Shown here: in pieces, positions 47,626 to 56,408 of the stretch
Numbering within the stretch: position 1 is the stretch's first letter
Layout of the letters: the number at the start of each line of letters is the position of its first letter
Assembly: GCA_025453975.1 (NCBI GenBank)
Contig: JALOPI010000010.1
Location: forward strand, 1 to 64,000
Source: Syntrophobacteraceae bacterium
GTDB lineage: Bacteria; Desulfobacterota; Syntrophobacteria; Syntrophobacterales; Syntrophobacteraceae
Reading direction: 5' to 3'
DNA length: 64,000 nucleotides
Translations under genes and position numbers: made by a program
The notes under the pieces: model-generated
Told to the model about the DNA's origin: nothing
The model's database searches: none
The model's input: the letters and a program-made list of their open reading frames with translations, nothing else

Positions 47626-48318
47626 TCACTGACCCGAGTATCGCCTGAGCGTCTGCTTGAACTGCTCGGCCGCGGACGGCACCTGGATTCCCGTGCCGTT
47701 GAAGACCTGCACGGGCACCACGGCGGGTATGTTGTAAAACGTGGCCGTGGCGCCGTAATTCACCTGGATGGCCGCTCCCTCCAGGGAAAGACCGGCGAAC
47801 AGTCCACGGCTCCGCGAATAGGAGAGGATCTCGGAGCGCAGCAGGATGTCGGTGCTGGCCTCCGCGTGGCGTCCCACCGGGCCGGCGGCCACCGACGCAT
47901 CGGCTCCCAGCGTGAACTTGCCACCGGTGACGGCATCCATGCTCCGGATCGTTCGAAACACCAGGATGATATCCGTCGACTGGGCTCCGATCTGCCACCC
48001 GATGCTGCCTCCCATCAACCTGTAAAACACGGGGTTGCTCCAGGCCCGGTCTGGAGTGCGAACGGACAGAATCCCCTCCCCGTAACGCGCACCCAGAATG
48101 AAGCTGGCTTTGAGCAGACCCGGAAAAACGGCGATGCCGGCCGCGTCCCGCAGGAGCGTCTCCGGAATGCCGCCTTCCGGGATCGACATGATCTCAGTCA
48201 TCACCTGTGTGGCGGAAGACACTCGTGATGTTTCGTCTCCCCAGGCGAAACTGGAAGTGGCACAAGCACCACTGATGCTCAGGATCAACGCGCACGCCGC
48301 TAGTAATATTCTGCCCAT
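47626..48318 (-). CDS. SYLF-domain (Ysc84-type) lipid-binding protein, exported
   Basis: The 230-residue product has an N-terminal signal (MGRILLAACALILSISGACA) with a possible lipobox cysteine, then the SYLF domain. Features include ETLLRDAAGIAVFPGLLKAS, FILGARYGEGILSVRT and GLSLEGAAIQVNYG. SYLF proteins bind phosphoinositides or other lipids in eukaryotes; the bacterial role is not known. A Cys in the signal suggests a lipoprotein, but signal peptidase I cleavage near SFA is equally possible. It leads the minus-strand group ending at 45506. Confidence 0.85.
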   Translation of the reverse strand: MGRILLAACALILSISGACATSSFAWGDETSRVSSATQVMTEIMSIPEGGIPETLLRDAAGIAVFPGLLKASFILGARYGEGILSVRTPDRAWSNPVFYRLMGGSIGWQIGAQSTDIILVFRTIRSMDAVTGGKFTLGADASVAAGPVGRHAEASTDILLRSEILSYSRSRGLFAGLSLEGAAIQVNYGATATFYNIPAVVPVQVFNGTGIQVPSAAEQFKQTLRRYSGQ

Positions 48319-48815
48319 GAGGTTTCGCCTCCCTGAAGGTATGCAATGTTGGCTTTCTGACCCTGAATAACTGAATGTCATCATGCCATGAAACTCCGTG
48401 AAGTTCAAATCCACCTCGACGTGCGGGCCTGGGAGGCATCCATCCGGGTTCCACCGGCTTGTTCCGGAAGCTGCAGAGATAGACCTTCACTCGCCTTGCT
48501 CCATATGTTAGCTATCCGCGCCATTTTCAGGGAGGGTCGATGGAGCGCTCCCGGGGAAGTCCGGATAGCCCATGCCTGGACATGCGAGCCCGGCATGTGA
48601 AAAAGCACCCGGGCAGCCGGACCAGGAGCGACCATTTGGCGCGTTTGATGCTTCAGGCTACCCTCACCATCGACCGTCAAGGGAAGTTGGCCGCAAACCG
48701 ATAGCCGTGGTGAAACGGGCAAGCCATCCCATGAAATCGAACCTGTCGGTGCCCGGCGCCGTCGGCGAGCCGGACACGGCACTGAAGTCAATTCGCATTC
48801 AGAAAGGCTGGTCAC
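48319..48815. other. Intergenic region without a convincing gene
   Basis: This 497-base stretch lies between the divergent SYLF gene and a short membrane ORF. Open frames in it (for example 48388-48600) have no ribosome-binding site or recognisable composition. It probably contains promoters for both sides, but no clear pair of hexamers was found. Confidence 0.55.
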
Positions 48816-48962
48816 ATGTTTGAACTTCCATTTATCGTCATGGGGCTCGGGATGTTGTTCTATTTGGAGGAATGGACCTCTGAGAAGCCAAGCATCATGA
48901 GGGCTGCCGTATTCGTCGGCGCCGTGATCCAGAGCACGGTCTGTCTCGCTTTTCGGGCATGA
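48816..48962 (+). CDS. Putative 48-residue membrane protein
   Basis: A short frame read from the DNA: it begins MFELPFIVMGLGMLFYLEEW and ends STVCLAFRA. It has two hydrophobic stretches (about residues 4-17 and 30-46) separated by a charged loop WTSEKPS. AAAGG lies nine bases before ATG 48816, and a GC-rich hairpin follows the stop by 11 bases. Small size and no known family keep confidence modest; it could be a chance frame. Confidence 0.4.
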   Translation: MFELPFIVMGLGMLFYLEEWTSEKPSIMRAAVFVGAVIQSTVCLAFRA

Positions 48963-48973
48963 TCGACACGAGT

Positions 48974-48992
48974 CCGGGGGCTCATCCCCCGG
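48974..48992 (+). terminator. Hairpin after the short membrane ORF
   Basis: CCGGGGG and CCCCCGG form a perfect seven-pair stem with a CTCAT loop, followed by GCTTCCATTTC. The T content after it is low, so termination would be partial at best. Confidence 0.4.
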
Positions 48993-49141
48993 GCTTCCAT
49001 TTCAATCATCGCAAGCCCTGGGCCGCCTCCGCCCCCCGACATCCTGCTCCCATATGGTCTTCTCAGCTTGAAGCCTATACACGGTCCCATATCCCTCGCA
49101 CTGCCGCCTCGGGCGGTGCTCCATCCCTCGGCGGCTGTTCC

Positions 49142-49170
49142 TTGACAAAGGATCGATGGGCAAGTATCAA
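49142..49170 (+). promoter_or_regulatory. TRAP operon promoter
   Basis: A perfect TTGACA (49142-49147) is followed after exactly 17 bases by TATCAA (49165-49170). Transcription would start near 49177, about 87 bases before tatT. Confidence 0.55.
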
Positions 49171-49263
49171 ACAATTATGTGACCTTTGGAGTGTGGGCCC
49201 CCCCCGACGGCCCCATTTTGCAATTTTCAGCTCACGCTGAGTCTTCGAGGGGAGGCCATTCCC

Positions 49264-50166
49264 ATGACTCACTTTCCACAGCCTCACCGGGGGATGGGAG
49301 CTTTTCTGGTGCTCCTGCTGCTCGGGGCTTGCGTACCGATGAAATCGGCGCGGGTGGCCTCGGTGGCCCTGACCCTGGAGGACGTGGCCCGGGCAGCGGC
49401 CAGGCAGAACGACCCCGAGCTGGTCCGCGCCGGCACCCCGGCATTCCTCATGCTCATCGAAGGGCTCCTGGAAGCCTATCCCGACAACCAGCAGCTCCAC
49501 CTCGCCGCATGCCAGGCCTACGCAAGCCATGCGGCTTCCCTCCCGCTGCAGGCTGGAGCCTCGACACGGATGCAGGCCCTTTTTCTCAAGGCCAGGCATC
49601 ACGGCCATCGGTCCCTGCCCCATGACAGCGGCTCGCGTTTCGCCGCAGCGGCCGCCGATGACATGGAGAGCTTCAAGTCCCTGCTGAGGGAATACAAGCC
49701 CGAGGATGTTCCCGCTCTGTTCTGGACCACGGCGGCATGGGGGGGATGGATCGGAGCGAGCCAGGGCCGGCCGGAGGCCCTGGCCGATCTGCCGGCCCTC
49801 GAGGCCGCCATGCAGCGCACGCTGGAGCTGGACGAGTCCTATCATCACGGGGGCCCGCACCTTCTCATGGCCGTCTACCTTTCTTCCAAGCCCCCGGTGA
49901 GCGATCGCCAGCTGGCTGAGGCTCGAAAGCACTTCGACCGGGCATTCGAGCTGGGCGGAGACCAGGCCCTGTCGGCCCGTGTACTGTTCGCGGAGCACTA
50001 CGCACGGGGGATGAGGGACCGAGAGCTTTACGAATCCACTCTGAAAAGCGTTCTGGAGACTCCCGATAGGCCAGGGTCCGACCTGACCCTCGCCAACGCC
50101 TTGGCCAGGGAGAGAGCGCGGATGCTCCTGGAGCGAACAAAGGAGTACTTTGATGGGCCAAGTTAG
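49264..50166 (+). CDS. tatT: TRAP transporter T-component lipoprotein (TatT)
   Basis: TatT is a TPR-fold periplasmic lipoprotein that partners a TRAP binding protein, probably handing over hydrophobic ligands. The 300-residue protein has a lipoprotein signal with C23 in LLGACVPMK, then alpha-helical repeats (EGLLEAYPDNQQLHLAACQA, AMQRTLELDESYHHGGPHLL, ARKHFDRAFELGGDQAL). ATG 49264 follows GAGGGGAGG. The end overlaps dctP. Confidence 0.88.
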   Translation: MTHFPQPHRGMGAFLVLLLLGACVPMKSARVASVALTLEDVARAAARQNDPELVRAGTPAFLMLIEGLLEAYPDNQQLHLAACQAYASHAASLPLQAGASTRMQALFLKARHHGHRSLPHDSGSRFAAAAADDMESFKSLLREYKPEDVPALFWTTAAWGGWIGASQGRPEALADLPALEAAMQRTLELDESYHHGGPHLLMAVYLSSKPPVSDRQLAEARKHFDRAFELGGDQALSARVLFAEHYARGMRDRELYESTLKSVLETPDRPGSDLTLANALARERARMLLERTKEYFDGPS

Positions 50167-51241
50167 ATCCTGTTCTTGTCAGCACCCCGGTGGACGGTCC
50201 GCCGGCCTGAATCCACGGGCCGGGGGCGGAGCCGTCCTGCTCTGGATCGCTGTCTTTTTTTTCGCCCTGGTTCCCCAGCCGGCGAAAGCCGCCCTGGAAT
50301 TCGAGCTGAAGCTGGCCACCCTGGCTCCCGAGAACAGCTCCCTCGCCCGGGTCTTCGACGAGATGAACGCGGAGCTGGTTCGGGAAACGGGCGGGAAAGT
50401 CGGCTTCAAGCTTTTTGCGGGAGCCATCATGGGGGACGAGGAGGACGTCCTGCGAAAGCTCCGCGCCGGTGTGATCCATGGGGCGGTATTCACGTCGTCG
50501 GCCCTCACGGACATCAACCCTGACCTGAGGGCTTTCCTCATCCCTTTCATGTTCAGTGATACGGGCGAGGTGGATTACGTTCTGGAGAGGATGGACCCGT
50601 CTCTTCGGCGCAAGTTCGACGACAGGGGCTACGTGGTGCTCGGCTGGCCGGAGATGGGCTTTCTCTACTTCATGTCCTCGACGCCCGTGGCCGGCCTGGA
50701 GGATCTGAAGGGAAAGCGGGTGTGGGCCAAGGCCAACGCTCCCATGTCCCAGGCCCTCATCGATCGCGTCGGTGTCTCGACGGTCGCCATCGGGGTTCCG
50801 GACGTCCTCATGGGGCTTCAGACCCGGCTCGTGGACGTGGTTTACAATTCCCCCTACTACGCCCTGGCAACCCAGTGGAATACCCAGGTCAAGTACTTGA
50901 CGGACCTCCCTCTGACCTATATCGGCGGAGCCCTTATCCTGGACAAGAAGGCGTTCGGCAGGATCCCGGCACCCCTGCAGGTCAAGGTCAGGGACATATG
51001 CGGGAGCCACATCGCCCGGCTGGTGGAGAGGACCCGCCAGGACAACGCCGAAGCCATGGAGCTCATCTTCAAGCGGGGTGTCGGGCGCGTCACGCCATCC
51101 CCGGAGCAGGCTCAAGCCTTCAAGGACCTGAGCGACGCCGCCATGAAGGACCTGGATCCCAAGCTGCTTCCCGCCGAAGCCACTGCGGCCGTGAGAAAAC
51201 TTCTGGCCGAGCATCGATCTAGCCCGAAGAACCGCCCATGA
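50153..51241 (+). CDS. dctP: TRAP transporter substrate-binding protein
   Basis: DctP family proteins bind organic acids or other carboxylates in the periplasm. The 362-residue protein has an unusually long N-region before the hydrophobic signal core and an AKA-AL cleavage site near residue 47. Then come LATLAPENSSLARVFDEM, DLKGKRVWAKANAP with the conserved arginine region and GVPDVLMGLQTRLVDVVYNS. The linked TatT subunit suggests a more hydrophobic substrate than C4-dicarboxylates, which is an inference. ATG 50153 follows AGGAG. Confidence 0.9.
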   Translation: MGQVRSCSCQHPGGRSAGLNPRAGGGAVLLWIAVFFFALVPQPAKAALEFELKLATLAPENSSLARVFDEMNAELVRETGGKVGFKLFAGAIMGDEEDVLRKLRAGVIHGAVFTSSALTDINPDLRAFLIPFMFSDTGEVDYVLERMDPSLRRKFDDRGYVVLGWPEMGFLYFMSSTPVAGLEDLKGKRVWAKANAPMSQALIDRVGVSTVAIGVPDVLMGLQTRLVDVVYNSPYYALATQWNTQVKYLTDLPLTYIGGALILDKKAFGRIPAPLQVKVRDICGSHIARLVERTRQDNAEAMELIFKRGVGRVTPSPEQAQAFKDLSDAAMKDLDPKLLPAEATAAVRKLLAEHRSSPKNRP

Positions 51242-51747
51242 GCCCCCGCGTCGAGGAGATCCCACGCCGGGCCGCCCGGATCTACGCTCACATCGAGGGC
51301 TGGACCATCGTGACCCTCATGGTCGTTCTCGTCCTCTTCGCCCTGTATCAGATCCTGCTGCGCAACCTCTTCTCCACGGGGATCATCTGGGGAGACAGCT
51401 TCCTCAGGCACATCGTCCTCTGGATCGGGCTCCTGGGTGCCTGCCGCGCCACGGCCGAGGACCGTCATATCCATGTGGAGCTCACGGCATTCATCCCCCA
51501 TGGACGCCTCCGATCGTTGCTGAGCCTGGCTCGCGCCCTCTTTGTCACGGCGGTCAGCGCCGCGCTGCTCCATGCCTCCTGGACCTTCCTCGTCAATGAA
51601 AGATCCGCCGGCGACCTGGCTTTTCTCCAGGTTCCCAACTGGTGGCTGGAGACGATCTTCCCCCTGAGCTTCGGGGTCATGACGCTGCGCGGCATCGGAC
51701 AGATCCACCGCGGCATTGGCATCCTGGGGCACGGGGCGCGGCCATGA
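51238..51747 (+). CDS. dctQ: TRAP transporter small permease subunit
   Basis: The 169-residue protein has four membrane helices and the DctQ pattern LRNLFSTGIIWGDSFLRHIV and LWIGLLGACRATAEDRHIHV. It overlaps dctP by four bases at its start and dctM at its end, which indicates strict coupling of the three subunits. DctQ and DctM together form the sodium-driven permease. Confidence 0.92.
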   Translation: MSPRVEEIPRRAARIYAHIEGWTIVTLMVVLVLFALYQILLRNLFSTGIIWGDSFLRHIVLWIGLLGACRATAEDRHIHVELTAFIPHGRLRSLLSLARALFVTAVSAALLHASWTFLVNERSAGDLAFLQVPNWWLETIFPLSFGVMTLRGIGQIHRGIGILGHGARP

Positions 51748-53024
51748 ATTCCCTTTACGCCGTCCTCCTGAGCCTGGCCGCCCTGTCCGGCGCCCCCCTG
51801 TTCTCGGTCATCGCCGGAGCCTCCATCATGGCCTTTCTGGCCCTGGAGATCGACCTCTCCCTGGTCATCATCGAGATGTACCGCCTGGCGTCGAATCCCA
51901 TGCTCGTGGCCCTGCTGCTCTTCGCCCTGGCGGGCTACATGCTGGCCGAAAGTCAGGCCAGCAGGCGCCTGGTGCGCCTGAGCCTGGCGCTCCTGGGGCG
52001 GGCCCCCGGCGGCCTGGCCATCGTCGCCCTGCTGACTTCCGCCTTCTTCACCGCACTCACCGGAGCTTCGGGCATCACCATCGTCGCCCTGGGAGGCCTG
52101 CTGCTCCCAGCCCTCCTCCAGGACCGTTACTCCGAGAAGTTCTCCCTGGGGCTCCTCACCACGTGCGGCAGCCTGGGACTGCTCTTCCCGCCCAGCCTCC
52201 CCCTCATCGTGTACGGCATGGTAGCCGAGGTGAAGATTTCCGAGCTGTTCGTGGCGGGAATCCTGCCGGGCCTCCTCATGTTGACCCTCCTCGCGCTGTA
52301 TTCCATCTGGCACGGAGCGCGCGGCCGCTCCCCGGCCCCCGCCGGCGGCGGAGGCGAGGCCACGGTGAGCATCGCCGAGGCCTTGAGCGCCCTGAGGGAG
52401 GCCGTCTGGGAGCTTCTCCTGCCGGTGGTGGTCATCGGCGGGATCTTCAGTGGATTCCTCGCCGTGAGTGAAGCCGCGGCCGTCACGGTACTCTACGTCG
52501 TGCTGGTGGAGGGGGTGATCCACCGCGAGGTGAAGGTGGGGGACCTGCCGCCCATCCTGCTGAAGACGGCCGTCATGGTGGGGGCCATCGTGGTGATCCT
52601 GGGGGCGTCCCTGGCATTCAACAGTTTCCTGGTGGACCAGCAGGTGCCCAATCGGATCCTGGCCTTCATGCGGAGCCACGTTCACAGCCGGATCGGCTTT
52701 CTCGTCATCCTCAACCTGTTCCTCCTCGGAGTGGGCTGCCTCCTGGACATGTTCTCCGCGCTGGTCATCGTGGTCCCGCTCATCATCCCCATAGCCCAGA
52801 GCTACGGAGTCGATCTTCTCCATCTCGGCATCATCTTTCTCACAAATCTCCAGATCGGCTACTCCACTCCCCCCGTGGGCATGGATCTGTTCATCGCCAG
52901 CCTGCGCTTCGACAAGCCAGTCCTTTACCTTTACGTCGCTTCGCTCCCCTTCCTCGCCATACTCCTGGCCACCCTCGCGGTCATCACCTTCGTACCCTCC
53001 CTGACCCTGGTGCTGGCACGATGA
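51744..53024 (+). CDS. dctM: TRAP transporter large permease subunit
   Basis: DctM is the transport channel of TRAP systems. The 426-residue protein has about eleven or twelve membrane helices with the family segments LTGASGITIVALGGLLLP, CGSLGLLFPPSLPLIVYGM and NLQIGYSTPPVGMDLFIAS. ATG 51744 overlaps dctQ by four bases; the frame is open farther upstream in dctQ. It ends the TRAP group, 98 bases before the acyl-CoA dehydrogenase. Confidence 0.94.
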   Translation: MNSLYAVLLSLAALSGAPLFSVIAGASIMAFLALEIDLSLVIIEMYRLASNPMLVALLLFALAGYMLAESQASRRLVRLSLALLGRAPGGLAIVALLTSAFFTALTGASGITIVALGGLLLPALLQDRYSEKFSLGLLTTCGSLGLLFPPSLPLIVYGMVAEVKISELFVAGILPGLLMLTLLALYSIWHGARGRSPAPAGGGGEATVSIAEALSALREAVWELLLPVVVIGGIFSGFLAVSEAAAVTVLYVVLVEGVIHREVKVGDLPPILLKTAVMVGAIVVILGASLAFNSFLVDQQVPNRILAFMRSHVHSRIGFLVILNLFLLGVGCLLDMFSALVIVVPLIIPIAQSYGVDLLHLGIIFLTNLQIGYSTPPVGMDLFIASLRFDKPVLYLYVASLPFLAILLATLAVITFVPSLTLVLAR

Positions 53025-53122
53025 TCGGCCCGGGCCCCCTCAACCCGGCTCGCATCGACCTTATATTGTGAGTGTGTAAACGCCGAGCACGATCATGCCT
53101 TCAGGGAGAGGAGTCGACGACC

Positions 53123-54289
53123 ATGGATTTCCTTTTGCCCCATGATGTCCAGAAGGATCGAGACCGTTTCGTTCAATTTCTCCAGCACCACGTCAAGCCC
53201 AACCTCCATCAGTGGTACCGGGACGAGGCCGTGCCCAGGAGCTTCATCGAGCTCATGGGCCGGGAGGGCTGGCTGGGATTCAGCTCCAGCGGAGGACACA
53301 TCGAGGAGCACGCCGCCCTGACGCAGGCCATTCGCGTGGAAGAGCTGGCCCGGATCTCGCCGGGCGTTGCCGTCGTCGTCCTGGTCCAGATCTCGCTGGG
53401 GGCCAAGGGCGTGTGGCTGTTCGGCTCGGAAAGTCAGAAACACTCCCTCCTCGAGCCGGCCATCCGGGGGGACCTGCTGCTGTGCCTCGGAAACACCGAG
53501 CCGACCGCGGGGAGCGACGTGGCGAGCATCGCCACGCGGGCCGACAAAGTGGACGGCGGATGGCGGCTGAACGGCACCAAGGCTTACTCCACCAACGCCG
53601 CCCTCAGCGATCGCGCCCTCATCACCGCCGTTTCGGATCCGGAGGCGACCCGGAACCGAAGGCTCTCCATGTTCGTGGTGGATCTGTCGGCCGAGGGGAT
53701 CAAACGAAAGAAGCTTCACAAGGCGGTGTGGATCCCGTCTGACCTCACGCGGATCCAGCTCGACAACGTCTTCGTGCCGGACGAGGCACTCCTCGGCGAT
53801 CGCGGGCGGGGGCTGCAGCAGGTCCTCGAGATCTTCGCCAACAGCCGGCTCCCCATCAGCGCCATGACCCTGGGGAACGCCGTGGGCGCCTTCGAGCTGG
53901 GAGTGGACCACGCGGAGAAGCGTCGGGCCTTCGGGAGCCCCATCCTGAGCTTCCAGGCCAAGTCCTTCGAGGCCGCCGACCTCTACAGCCGCATGGAAGC
54001 CGCCAGGCTCATGGTGTACAAGGCCTGCTGGGCCAGGGACCAGGGGCTCGATTTCCAGCTGGAAGCCTCCATGGCCAAGTATCTCACGGTCCAGATCGCC
54101 CGCGAGGTGAGCACCTGGGCGGCGGACCTTTTCGGCGCGGCGTCGGTGGTGCACGAGCACCCCGTGCACAAGTTCCCGCTGGACGCCTGGGCGTCGTCCC
54201 TGGGTGAGGGGACCCAGGACATCCAGAAGCTCATCATCTTCCGCGGCCTGACGCAACTGCGGAAGGTGGCCGAATCGGACATGTCATAG
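53123..54289 (+). CDS. Acyl-CoA dehydrogenase
   Basis: FAD enzyme that introduces a double bond into an acyl-CoA and passes electrons to ETF. The 388-residue protein has the FAD-binding NTEPTAGSDVASIATRA, the C-terminal helical domain and the ending SLGEGTQDIQKLIIFRGL with the probable catalytic base E362. Substrate length cannot be read. Being next to a TRAP importer and an MDR enzyme on the other strand may point to use of an imported acid. ATG 53123 follows GGAGAGGAG. Confidence 0.9.
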   Translation: MDFLLPHDVQKDRDRFVQFLQHHVKPNLHQWYRDEAVPRSFIELMGREGWLGFSSSGGHIEEHAALTQAIRVEELARISPGVAVVVLVQISLGAKGVWLFGSESQKHSLLEPAIRGDLLLCLGNTEPTAGSDVASIATRADKVDGGWRLNGTKAYSTNAALSDRALITAVSDPEATRNRRLSMFVVDLSAEGIKRKKLHKAVWIPSDLTRIQLDNVFVPDEALLGDRGRGLQQVLEIFANSRLPISAMTLGNAVGAFELGVDHAEKRRAFGSPILSFQAKSFEAADLYSRMEAARLMVYKACWARDQGLDFQLEASMAKYLTVQIAREVSTWAADLFGAASVVHEHPVHKFPLDAWASSLGEGTQDIQKLIIFRGLTQLRKVAESDMS

Positions 54290-54293
54290 ACCG

Positions 54294-55322
54294 TCACGGC
54301 TCCAGCACGATCTTTCCGAACTGCTCGCTCCGCGCCATGAGCGCGAAGGCTTCGCGCCCCTCCCTCAGGGGCAGGACCGAGTCGATGACGGTGCGAAGCC
54401 GCCCCGACCAGAGGAGCCCGTTGATCTCGCGGAAATCCTGGTGGGACCCCATGGTGCTGCCGATGAGGCTGATCTGCTTGCCGAAGATGTAGCGGATGTC
54501 CATCTGGACCTCGGGACCGCTGGTGTTGCCGATGATGACGATGCGACCTCCCCGGGCCACGGCCTTCATGCTGGTGCCGAGGGTGGCCGCCCCCACGTTG
54601 TCCACGACGACGTCGACGCCCCGGCGGTCCGTCAGGCTCAGGATCTCACGGCCCCAATCCACGCGGGACCGGTCGATGACATGGTCGGCGCCCATCTCGA
54701 GGGCCTGGGCGGCTTTCCGGGGGCTGCTCGCCACCACGAAAACCGTGGCCCCGGCCAGCCTGGCGATCTGTGTCGCCATGGTGTTCACCCCGCCGCCGGC
54801 TCCGACGATGAGGATGGTCTCGCCGGCCCGCAGCCGAGCCCGGTGCATGAGCATCCGCCAGGCGGTGAGGGTCACCAGGAGAGGCGCCGCCGCGGTTCGG
54901 AAGTCCAGGTGGTCTGGAATGGCCATCAGATTGGCCGCGGGCACGGCCACCAGCTCGGCCAGCCCGCCCCGGATATGCTCCCCCAGGATGTGGTAGCCGG
55001 GACTGACGCTGTGCTCTCCCCGGCGGGTGTACTCATCCTCGACGGAGCTGATGCCGGGATCGATGATGACCCGCTGCCCCTCCGTCCAGCTCTCGACTCC
55101 CTCCCCCACCCGGGCAACCACCCCCGCCACGTCGGAGCCACCCCAGTGGGGCATCTCGAGCCTGAGTCCCGGCCAGCCCCTTCGGACCCAGATGTCCAGG
55201 TGATTGAGGGCGCAGGACTTCACGGCCACCAGGACCTGGCCCGGCCCCGGCCTGGGCTCGGGAACCTCCTCGTACCGCAGCACCTCCTCGGAACCGTGCT
55301 CATGGAAGCACAGCGCTTTCAT
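54294..55322 (-). CDS. Zinc-free MDR-family oxidoreductase, quinone-reductase-like
   Basis: The 342-residue protein has the GroES-like N-terminal domain and a Rossmann domain with ILIVGAGGGVNTMATQIARL near residues 167-186. It has CALNHLDIWVRRGWPGL at the catalytic position, but the three-cysteine structural-zinc loop of alcohol dehydrogenases is missing, so it fits the quinone oxidoreductase/enoyl reductase branch. Two adjacent ATGs (55325 and 55322) follow GGAGG; the second has the better spacing. It is convergent with the acyl-CoA dehydrogenase, five bases apart. Confidence 0.85.
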   Translation of the reverse strand: MKALCFHEHGSEEVLRYEEVPEPRPGPGQVLVAVKSCALNHLDIWVRRGWPGLRLEMPHWGGSDVAGVVARVGEGVESWTEGQRVIIDPGISSVEDEYTRRGEHSVSPGYHILGEHIRGGLAELVAVPAANLMAIPDHLDFRTAAAPLLVTLTAWRMLMHRARLRAGETILIVGAGGGVNTMATQIARLAGATVFVVASSPRKAAQALEMGADHVIDRSRVDWGREILSLTDRRGVDVVVDNVGAATLGTSMKAVARGGRIVIIGNTSGPEVQMDIRYIFGKQISLIGSTMGSHQDFREINGLLWSGRLRTVIDSVLPLREGREAFALMARSEQFGKIVLEP

Positions 55323-55477
55323 CATGAACCTCCTTCCCGCAGCTCCTCTGTTCGATGGCTCGCTTTCCGCCCGCCCGGGTGGAAAGCCCCCAGAAACCGG
55401 TGATGACATACTCCCGGGTCCAAAGACCCGCCTGACGGACCGACACGGTGTGGGGCGACCCGCGCGGGCAGACCGGC

Positions 55478-56038
55478 CTACCCCGTCCCTCCACGCCGCA
55501 TCAGTCCCTGGATCTCCCTATGGTAGCCCAGGTAGCGAGCCAGGGTGACGGCGTTCTTGCCGTACCGGGCGTGGGTCGTGAGGATCTCCTCGAAGCGCTC
55601 TTCGGCCTCGGCCTCGCTGGCGACGATGCGGCCGGGATCCGTGATGATGTCCACCAGACGGTCGGCGTAGATGACGATGCGCTCCTCGAGGCTGCGAAGG
55701 GTGTAGTCCTTGACGGGAAGCCCCAGCTCCACCGCTTCGGGAGCCGTCAGCCCCCCCCGGACATGTTTTTCCATGATATGGAGGATGGGCAGCGGCAGCC
55801 CCAGTCCGGCCCCCAGCTCGGCTCCGATCCTGCCGTGCTCGATGTCGTGGGTCCGGGCTTTGCCGAGATCATGAAAGAGGGCTCCGCGCCCCACGAGCTC
55901 GAAATCCAGGGCAAGCCCCGTCCTTTGGGCCATCTCCAGGGCCTTCCCGGCAACGGCCACGCAATGGGCGATGTCGGGCTCCGAGACCCCCGTCTTTCGC
56001 AACAGCGCCAGATCCGATTCCCGCAGAGTGTATTTCAT
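55478..56038 (-). CDS. HD-domain phosphohydrolase
   Basis: The 186-residue protein has the HD signature HCVAVAGKAL, then LFHDLGKARTHDIEHGRIGA, with the metal-binding His-Asp pair, and the C-terminal EERIVIYADRLVDIIT. Such proteins hydrolyse nucleotides or other phosphate esters; the tRNA-associated and nucleotide groups cannot be separated here. The start is ATG 56038. It is divergent from the tetR gene. Confidence 0.85.
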   Translation of the reverse strand: MKYTLRESDLALLRKTGVSEPDIAHCVAVAGKALEMAQRTGLALDFELVGRGALFHDLGKARTHDIEHGRIGAELGAGLGLPLPILHIMEKHVRGGLTAPEAVELGLPVKDYTLRSLEERIVIYADRLVDIITDPGRIVASEAEAEERFEEILTTHARYGKNAVTLARYLGYHREIQGLMRRGGTG

Positions 56039-56349
56039 GGCTCCTGGACCTCCGGGTCATGTGTCGCCAATCATTTCGACCAGATTGCTCAAAAAATGGG
56101 GAGACTCTGGCTGCTCGGCAAGGCCCCCCGATTCCTTTCCCCGGGGTCATGGGACCGCGATTCCGGGTCAGGGATCGTGACGAGCTGAAGCGCCCCAACG
56201 GCGATGCAGGCAAGAGAGTGGGGGCATGGGACGGATCATCCGCTCTCCCCCAACGTAACGCAGCAGTCTCCCCGCCGCAACGACCGTTCCCCTGAGCCCG
56301 CCCCGCGGGCTGAGACCCTCATGATCATGGGCCAAGAGACTCTGCGATC

Positions 56350-56378
56350 TTGACAAAGGGTGGAGCAGGCCTTACCAA
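56350..56378 (+). promoter_or_regulatory. Candidate tetR promoter
   Basis: A perfect TTGACA (56350-56355) is followed after 17 bases by TACCAA (56373-56378), a weak -10. The start would fall within the adjacent inverted repeat. Confidence 0.4.
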
Positions 56379-56396
56379 CTGAATATAGATTCAGTT
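56377..56396 (+). promoter_or_regulatory. Probable TetR operator
   Basis: AACTGAAT-ATAG-ATTCAGTT is a perfect eight-base inverted repeat with a four-base centre, ending 12 bases before the tetR ATG and overlapping the weak -10. This is the usual place and form for autorepression by a TetR protein. Confidence 0.7.
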
Positions 56397-56408
56397 GAGG
56401 GGGAATCC

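Larger units (their letters stand above)
48963..49263. other. Spacer holding a terminator and the TRAP promoter
   Basis: About 300 bases between the short membrane ORF and tatT. A hairpin lies at its start and a good promoter at 49142-49170. No gene was recognised in it. Confidence 0.55.
56039..56408. other. Divergent regulatory region before tetR
   Basis: This 370-base spacer holds AGCCCGC-CCC-GCGGGCT at 56295-56311 (seven-pair hairpin, no T run), a candidate tetR promoter at 56350-56378 and a perfect inverted repeat at 56377-56396. No gene is recognised in it. Confidence 0.6.

Noticed and set aside
47621-47637. TCGGGTC-ACT-GACCCGA hairpin at the end of the SYLF gene
   Set aside because: It overlaps the stop codon and lacks a T run; with three more genes following on the same strand, termination here is unlikely.
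48388-48823. Two plus-strand frames of 70 and 83 codons
   Set aside because: No ribosome-binding site, no hydrophobic or domain pattern, and mutual overlap.
51465-52823. Very Gln/Glu/His-rich minus-strand frame of 452 codons
   Set aside because: It mirrors the hydrophobic codons of dctM and dctQ; such repetitive composition is typical of the reverse of a membrane protein gene.
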